Assembly (NCBI GenBank): GCA_038501625.1
Contig: JAZAYU010000003.1
Location: 4,788,796-4,852,795, forward strand
Direction of reading: 5' to 3'
DNA length: 64,000 bases
Source of the DNA: Corbicula japonica
Lineage: Eukaryota; Mollusca; Bivalvia; Venerida; Cyrenidae
This document shows positions 62,601 through 64,000 of this stretch, in pieces (within the stretch, counting starts at the first letter, position 1; every line of letters starts with the position of its first letter). The notes beneath the pieces are model-generated. The model saw only the letters and a list, made by a program, of their open reading frames with translations, was not told the origin of the DNA and made no database searches. The position numbers were made by a program, and so were the translations under genes.

Positions 62601-63640
62601 TACGGCGACCGCCTTTGTCAGAGGAATAGCATAAAATCACTTCATTTTGACAAAAAGTAATAAGTGTGCATATGTATACTTTTGCATATGTATAACCTCG
62701 AAACCGAAAGTAAACATATCATTTAAAAATACACCTTATCATGTTTCTATCTAACTTTCATAAGACATTATAGTTCAATGCAGTGTATAAAGCGTATCAC
62801 AAGCATACTGGTATTTTAAATTAAATTCATTTTGATGCTGCAAACACATTTCAACTTCCATCATGTGTAAGTCTCTGTCATTATTTTTATACACGACAAG
62901 AATACATGTTTGTACATGTAGACTTTCTGCCCTCACTATACTCTGTTATTATGGTCTTCTGTTATTCGGAACGAAAGTGGGAAAAATAACTCTGACCGAC
63001 ACTTTTGGTGCTGTTAACTCCCCATTAGTCTAAAAATATAGTTGAATAGACAGATGTGTATTTCATAATAATTCAAATAGAACCATTTAGGAGGACCTCG
63101 TAGCTAGTATTGGTTCATTAGCAGTGTGCTCTACTGGTCGCCATTTCAGCCAATGAGATGCTTCAGACTTGAGACTGGTCTCCTGTGCCCAAGGTTATAA
63201 AACTGAGCATGGAAACCAGTCTCAAATCTCAAGCATCTGATTGGCTGAAATGGCGACCAGACGCCATTTCAGCCAATCAGATGCTTGAGATTTGAGACTG
63301 GTTTCCAATCTAAGCTTTATAACCTTCAGGCCAGTACCCAGTTTTATGAGCTTGGGCCTTGATGTTTCTGTGAAACCTTGTTTGGTAGTTATTGTTTATT
63401 TTATTCAGATCGGATATTGGATGCCAAAGTCTGGAGTAAACATTACAGTGACGTTGAAGGAAAAGACTCTAAGTGACTTAGAAAGATTAAGAAATACCAC
63501 TTTAAAAATAGTCACCTTATATGTAAGTAACCACTTTTCTCCTTATTAAACATTGTAAAAGTAAAATTCAAATTTTAACTTGTGTAATTCTTATTTGATT
63601 TTCGTCGTATAAGTGTGTATTTGTTGTATAAAGATAGGGA

Positions 63641-63692
<52 letters not shown>

Positions 63693-63721
63693 GTGATGAT
63701 GATGCTGATGATGATTATGAT

Positions 63722-63776
<55 letters not shown>

Positions 63777-64000
63777 CGTAATAGCATACAAAAGTATTTT
63801 CCTTTCATCTTTTGATCCTAAGCAACACGTCAATGAATGTATTATCACTTTATCACAGGATCCACCCTATGTAATTAATCTAACCGAGCCTAACGAGAAA
63901 GGTCGTATGCACGAGGGGTTTATAATAGACTTACTGGATGAATTGTCCGCCATCTTGGGCTTCAACTACACCATCTACGAGCAAGCTACGAGGGGATACG
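32586..64000 (+). CDS. GRIK: Kainate-type ionotropic glutamate receptor, 5' part (partial)
   Basis: Coding sequence is join(32586..32682, 45771..45926, 57014..57271, 58360..58541, 59175..59228, 61105..61272, 61936..62088, 62311..62412, 63409..63522, 63859..>64000). All nine junctions use GT-AG and all phases match (1,1,1,0,0,0,0,0,0), giving an unbroken 475 residues so far. The product is a synaptic ligand-gated cation channel subunit. In order: signal peptide (1 to about 25); bilobed amino-terminal domain (to about 410) with AAVFGP, CNAYEIPHIQT, LIRLQ, EYYHFHFTTL and EIGYW motifs closest to kainate subunits; then the start of S1 with DPPYV at 429-433. The pore, S2 and C-terminus lie beyond the window. 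Cys86 and Cys338 could form the amino-terminal-domain disulfide (inference). Introns 1 and 2 (13.1 and 11.1 kb) are repeat-rich. Assignment to a vertebrate GRIK1-5 orthologue cannot be made here. Confidence 0.93.
33713..33800. repeat. Long hairpin, 35-bp arms
   Basis: Arms 33713-33747 and 33766-33800 are complementary except at three positions, with CACGAGAC outside and GCACGTGGACGGGT inside. The loop is 18 nt. Confidence 0.85.
34990..35100. repeat. Long hairpin, 30-bp arms with 51-nt spacer
   Basis: GTGTTTCTGTGTAGAAAATA at 34990 pairs with the sequence ending at 35100, with two mismatches over 30 bp. The spacer contains CTCGAGCGCTTCGCAGTCTC. Confidence 0.8.
35978..36125. repeat. Family A palindromic element (full copy)
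   Basis: GGGCTGAAGATTATAAAACT to AGTTTTATAATCTTGGAGCC. The extended termini GGGCT / GAGCC are visible. Centre GGCGACCAGTCGCC intact. Confidence 0.88.
36713..36847. repeat. Family A palindromic element (full copy)
   Basis: TGCTCAAGGTTATAAAACTG to CAGTTTTATAACCTCCAGC. Arms nearly complementary; centre GGCGACCAGTCGCC. Confidence 0.87.
37962..38084. repeat. Family A palindrome with deleted centre
   Basis: GAGCTGAAGATTATATAACT ... GAAATGGCGACTGCTTGAGAGTTGAG ... CAGTTTTATGACATTGGGC. The right arm has lost its CCATTTCAGCCAATCAGA segment. Confidence 0.8.
39136..39256. repeat. Family A palindrome, right end truncated
   Basis: CTGAAGATAATAAAACTGAG to CGAGACTGGTTTCC. The terminal TTTATAACC block is missing and a second copy starts 22 bp later. 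Confidence 0.8.
39278..39417. repeat. Family A palindrome, second tandem copy
   Basis: CTGGGCTGAAGATTATAAAA to TTTTATAACCTTGGAGCCAG. The centre is reduced to GGCGAATCAGCC. Confidence 0.85.
39418..39592 (+). other. Open, acidic reading frame of unknown status
   Basis: Frame open from within the preceding family A copy to a TGA at 39590. It encodes about 58 residues beyond the repeat with YVYDEDATVLDKCSELSDNC. Composition is more protein-like than the neighbouring A+T-rich ORFs, but there is no start codon outside the repeat and no homology that I recognise. It could be an exon fragment, an element remnant or chance. Confidence 0.25.
40080..40297. repeat. Degenerate forerunner of the 32-bp array
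   Basis: CAGTCTGATCAGC, CAGTCTGGTCAACTTG and CAGTCTGATCAGCACG recur irregularly before the regular array begins. Confidence 0.5.
40298..40686. repeat. 32-bp tandem array, about 12 units
   Basis: The unit is TGTGCAATCTGGTCAGGCTG followed by TATTCTTGTTGA. Sites vary at TGTAAT/TGCAAT, GGTCAGG/GGCCGTG/GGCCAGG and TTCTTG/TTCGTG. The two minus-strand 72-codon ORFs are by-products of a stop-free repeat. Confidence 0.96.
40720..40780. repeat. Short hairpin next to the 32-bp array
   Basis: CTTAGACTGGGTTA and TAACCCAGTCTTAG enclose an A+T-rich loop with AATATTAGATATTC / CTTAATATT. Confidence 0.75.
43130..43955. repeat. Composite tandem array: 30-bp units with an inner block of 47-bp units
   Basis: The outer units (about 43130-43520 and 43825-43955) repeat every 30 bp around AACTAAGTCTTTAACAAATC GCTGTGTAG. 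The inner block (about 43525-43825) repeats every 47 bp: the 30-bp motif with an added CTTCTGCAAACCGCTTT-like segment, six to seven copies. Minus-strand ORFs of 107-163 codons in three frames are artefacts of low stop content. Confidence 0.92.
45355..45601. mobile_element. Family B element with ATTT target duplication
   Basis: GGGGCACGTCACGGGAAAAG to CCCGTGAAGAGCCCC, flanked by ATTT at 45351-45354 and 45602-45605. The interior holds AATGACGTCATATC and TTGACGTCAAC. It lies 169 bp before exon 2 of the glutamate receptor. Confidence 0.92.
45771..45926 (+). CDS. GRIK: Glutamate receptor exon 2
   Basis: Acceptor TTTTTTCTCTTTTCAG|CTGC; donor GAAG|GTAATG. Encodes residues 33-84: ALFEPEYEGMTLAF, then a helix ending AVTKVN, and DSFEASKE, the standard opening of kainate-type amino-terminal domains. 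Confidence 0.9.
46490..46612 (-). repeat. Family D hairpin-bearing repeat, reverse orientation
   Basis: Hairpin CAGGCTC-GGTTTGATT-GAGCCTG at 46541-46563, flanked by AACACGACAAATATGAAAAT and ATGGAAATGCATATTACTGT and GGCGGC-like end sequence. Confidence 0.7.
47338..47584. mobile_element. Family B element with AAAT target duplication
   Basis: AGGGCGCGTCACGGGAAAAG to CCCGTGACGCGCCCC, flanked by AAAT at 47334-47337 and 47585-47588. The interior has AATGACGTCATTTC and TTGACGTCAAC, perfect and near-perfect CRE-like octamers. Confidence 0.92.
48166..48291. repeat. Two truncated family A copies side by side
   Basis: A half-copy ending ATAGTTTTATCATCTTGGGT at about 48222 is followed by GAGCTGAAGATTATAAAACT...CAGTTTTGTAATCTTGAGGC with almost all of the middle deleted. 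Confidence 0.7.
49525..49760 (+). repeat. Old interspersed repeat (unnamed, copy 1)
   Basis: GTCGAATGCAAGATTTCCAG AAAGGGGGTTCGTTTTG, then GGGTAGTTACATAATTATTT. Diverged relatives lie at 54535-54720 (reverse) and 56330-56475. It ends near GAGCCGGGAACCGGAGTCGA, which resembles a reverse B-box region. Confidence 0.45.
50710..50854. repeat. Family A palindrome, diverged full copy
   Basis: GCCCAAGAACCTAAAACTAA to TAGTTTTATTATCTTGGGCC, centre GGTGACTGGTCGCC. The flanking GCCCAAG / CTTGGGC matches the extended terminus. Confidence 0.8.
53000..53078 (+). repeat. tRNA-derived SINE head
   Basis: ATAGCTCGGTCGGGAGAG (A-box-like) and GGGTTCGACTCCC (B box), 40 bases apart, with an intervening arm-like TGTAAACAG. 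The 3' end continues into unrelated sequence without CCA or a terminator. Confidence 0.65.
53862..53948 (+). repeat. Second tRNA-derived SINE head
   Basis: GGATAGCTCAATAGCTTAAT (A-box-like) and GGGCTCGATTCCC (B-box-like). Different from the copy at 53000 and extended by several bases in the middle. Confidence 0.55.
54535..54720 (-). repeat. Old interspersed repeat (unnamed, copy 2)
   Basis: The reverse complement contains GATGCAAGATTGCCAGAAAG and GGGTAGTTAC in the same order as 49525-49760. Confidence 0.4.
54766..54925 (+). repeat. Family D repeat, copy lacking the left hairpin arm
   Basis: Starts at GAGCCTGCAATATTTTCATA and continues with GGCTTTCAAGTTCC, TTATCACAGTAACG and TGTACATTCAATCAGCACTG, matching the 3' extension at 13100-13215. 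Confidence 0.6.
54962..55095 (+). repeat. Family D hairpin-bearing repeat
   Basis: GCGCTCAACGAGGGACTGGGCGGCG-like start, then ACAGTAATATGCATTTTCAT and the hairpin CAGGCTC-AATTTAACG-GAACCTG at 55027-55049, where one base pair is mismatched. Confidence 0.65.
55417..55594. mobile_element. Short terminal-inverted element (about 178 bp)
   Basis: Ends ACAGTAAAACCCCGC and TTAGGGGTTTTACTGT are inverted repeats. The interior has GGTCTTAATAGAGG and GGTTTTAATTAGG, and is non-coding. Confidence 0.65.
55715..55942. mobile_element. Family B element with AATT target duplication
   Basis: GGGGTGCGTCACGAAACAAG to TCCCGTGGCGTGCCCC, flanked by AATT at 55711-55714 and 55943-55946. More diverged ends than other copies. 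Confidence 0.88.
56330..56475 (+). repeat. Old interspersed repeat (unnamed, copy 3)
   Basis: GGTCGGATGCAATTTTCCAA AAAGGGGGTTC, then CCAATTTTCTGGCCCAATTCCCATG, related to 49575-49740. Confidence 0.4.
56540..56670 (+). repeat. Family D hairpin-bearing repeat
   Basis: CGCATTTTCATTACTGTCTA then AGGCTC-AATCAAACC-GAGCCT at 56589-56609, then TTTTTGTATTTGACG and GGGGGCTTTCAAGGTTCCC. Confidence 0.65.
57014..57271 (+). CDS. GRIK: Glutamate receptor exon 3
   Basis: Acceptor TTTTGTTATTGCAG|TATG; donor GAAA|GTAAGA. Encodes residues 85-170: VCREMKAYDGIAAVFGP, LCNAYEIPHIQTVWD, YSINLYPDHE and WKQFTVIYEDGE. These are the strongest kainate-type matches. The open frame upstream of the acceptor is intron read-through. 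Confidence 0.93.
57272..58359 (+). other. Glutamate receptor intron 3
   Basis: 1,088 bp. Its only recognised element is the long hairpin at 57805-57946. Confidence 0.8.
57805..57946. repeat. Near-perfect 142-bp palindrome, GC-rich arms
   Basis: The left arm GATTCTTATTTTGGCGCGGT...GCTGGCAAATCCATAAAGCGC and the right arm GCGCTTTATGGTAAATTTGCCAGC...GCGCCAAAATAGAATC pair over about 67 bp, with a few small bulges around a GCTA turn. It is in the sense strand of an intron, so the pre-mRNA would fold into a long hairpin. It is not a family A copy. Confidence 0.93.
58360..58541 (+). CDS. GRIK: Glutamate receptor exon 4
   Basis: Acceptor AACTTTCAG|GTTT; donor GACGAG|GTAACT. Encodes the end of codon 171 through 231: LIRLQKILEL, EYVMTVRALE, KILIDCHVSKVKQILDE. 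Confidence 0.92.
59175..59228 (+). CDS. GRIK: Glutamate receptor exon 5 (18 codons)
   Basis: Micro-exon with acceptor TTTTTTGCAG|GCCA and donor TTG|GTAAGT. Encodes residues 232-249, with LSEYYHFHFTTL, a motif conserved in kainate and AMPA amino-terminal domains. Confidence 0.9.
59548..59620. repeat. Family A, left half only
   Basis: ACCTAAAATCATAAAACTAA to TGATTGGTTGAAATTGCGACC; stops at the palindrome centre. Confidence 0.7.
60177..60358. mobile_element. Short element with GTGTCGCCT ends
   Basis: TGTGTCGCCTGCAATAGCAG at the left, AAGGCGACACG at the right. Inside the left end a hairpin GCAGGTAGACACTTAG / CCTAGTGTCCGCCTGC is visible. Non-coding. Confidence 0.5.
61105..61272 (+). CDS. GRIK: Glutamate receptor exon 6
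   Basis: Acceptor TTTCTATTTTCAG|GACT; donor ATTGGG|GTAGGC, phase 0. Encodes residues 250-305: DLSTLNLDPY, GVNITSMRLID with a possible N-glycosylation site NIT, VMNIMAEWALME, MGMRAIG. Confidence 0.9.
61630..61790 (-). repeat. Family C tail, reverse orientation, inside intron 6
   Basis: AAAGTGAAATATGCATATCA GGAATCGCCACACTC, GCCTCCCCACGCAGCG, AGAGAGGAATAGAGAGCATG, GACGCCACAAACAATGAACG; matches 9961-10135. Confidence 0.6.
61936..62088 (+). CDS. GRIK: Glutamate receptor exon 7
   Basis: Acceptor GCTTTCCTTTAG|ACTG; donor AAATCC|GTAAGT. Encodes residues 306-356: TETALMYDAVHMYARSL, NCNKRESW with Cys338, and LLNYMKS. Confidence 0.92.
62311..62412 (+). CDS. GRIK: Glutamate receptor exon 8
   Basis: Acceptor TTTTGATTTTCAG|TTAG; donor ACAGAG|GTAAAT. 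Encodes residues 357-390: LEYDGLSGKIKLED, then FRLGVIKMSTRGLTE. Confidence 0.92.
62413..63408 (+). other. Glutamate receptor intron 8
   Basis: 996 bp; its 3' third is a family A cluster at 63134-63358. Confidence 0.75.
63134..63358. repeat. Cluster of family A sequence: half, full copy, end fragment
   Basis: The right half starting GGTCGCCATTTCAGCC is followed by a full copy from GCCCAAGGTTATAAAACTGA to GCTTTATAACCTTCAGGCC, then CAGTTTTATGAGCTTGGGCC. This suggests nested or template-switched insertion. It ends 50 bp before exon 9. Confidence 0.82.
63409..63522 (+). CDS. GRIK: Glutamate receptor exon 9
   Basis: Acceptor TTTATTTTATTCAG|ATCG; donor TTATAT|GTAAGT. Encodes residues 391-428: IGYWMPKSGVNIT, an acidic and basic linker, and NTTLKIVTLY leading to S1. 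Confidence 0.9.
63636..63777. repeat. (AAT)n microsatellite with a GAT interruption
   Basis: Two AAT tracts flank TGGTGATGATGATGCTGATG. The three overlapping ORFs here are poly-Ile and poly-Tyr artefacts. Inside intron 9. Confidence 0.97.
63859..64000 (+). CDS. GRIK: Glutamate receptor exon 10 (cut by window end)
   Basis: Acceptor ATCACTTTATCACAG|GATC. Encodes residues 429 to 475 plus one base: DPPYV starting the ligand-binding S1 segment, GFIIDLLDELSAILGF, and possible glycosylation sites NLT and NYT. The exon continues beyond the window. Confidence 0.93.

Noticed and set aside
63575..63848. Poly-Ile and poly-Tyr ORFs
   Set aside because: Microsatellite translation.

Overview
This window is animal nuclear DNA. 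It is A+T-rich, the genes are split by GT-AG introns, and most of the sequence is interspersed or tandem repeat. Dispersed palindromic elements, Penelope-like reverse-transcriptase relics, a 'GACCTAGTTTTT'-type repeat and a local GPCR expansion suggest a marine lophotrochozoan, most likely a bivalve mollusc. That placement is inference from repeat and gene style. No bacterial, plasmid or phage architecture is present.

Layout. (1) 1-17.5 kb, minus strand: two paralogous class A (rhodopsin-like) GPCR genes. The distal one (14081-17443) is complete in two exons and encodes 339 residues. The proximal one (6857-7646) shows only exon 1, which ends at the same phase-1 splice site in TM6; no TM7 exon is visible before the window edge. 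Around them lie a decayed Penelope-like reverse transcriptase (about 3960-5400), a second relic (about 12290-13005), loose 3' tails of the same family, and foldback elements on both sides of the GPCR terminal exon. (2) 17.5-32.5 kb: no gene seen. It holds a Tc1/mariner-type MITE, a dead Tc1-like transposase fragment, and a 5.5-kb satellite (21855-27385) whose unit changes from 50 bp to about 51 bp to 46 bp. (3) 32.6 kb to the end, plus strand: the 5' half of a kainate-type ionotropic glutamate receptor. Ten exons with matching phases encode the signal peptide, the whole amino-terminal domain and the start of ligand-binding segment S1, then run off the window. Introns 1 and 2 are 13.1 and 11.1 kb and are full of repeats.

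Repeat families, named here for reference: family A, a roughly 142-bp near-perfect palindrome (about 17 copies or pieces); family B, a roughly 250-bp element with GGGGCACG... inverted ends and 4-bp A/T target duplications (6 copies plus one disrupted); family C, 3' tails of the Penelope-like elements; family D, a roughly 130-200-bp element with a 7-bp-stem hairpin that shows a compensatory base change (6 copies). Two to three tRNA-derived SINE heads, several solitary long hairpins and four tandem arrays (30/47, 32, 40, 50/46 bp) complete the picture.

The two gene types are membrane signalling proteins, but nothing in the sequence links them functionally. I see no operon-like system. The most unusual material is in the repeats: palindromes that carry TATA- and CCAAT-like motifs, elements that carry CRE-like sites, a dispersed hairpin with covariation, and a satellite with a visible gradient of unit types.
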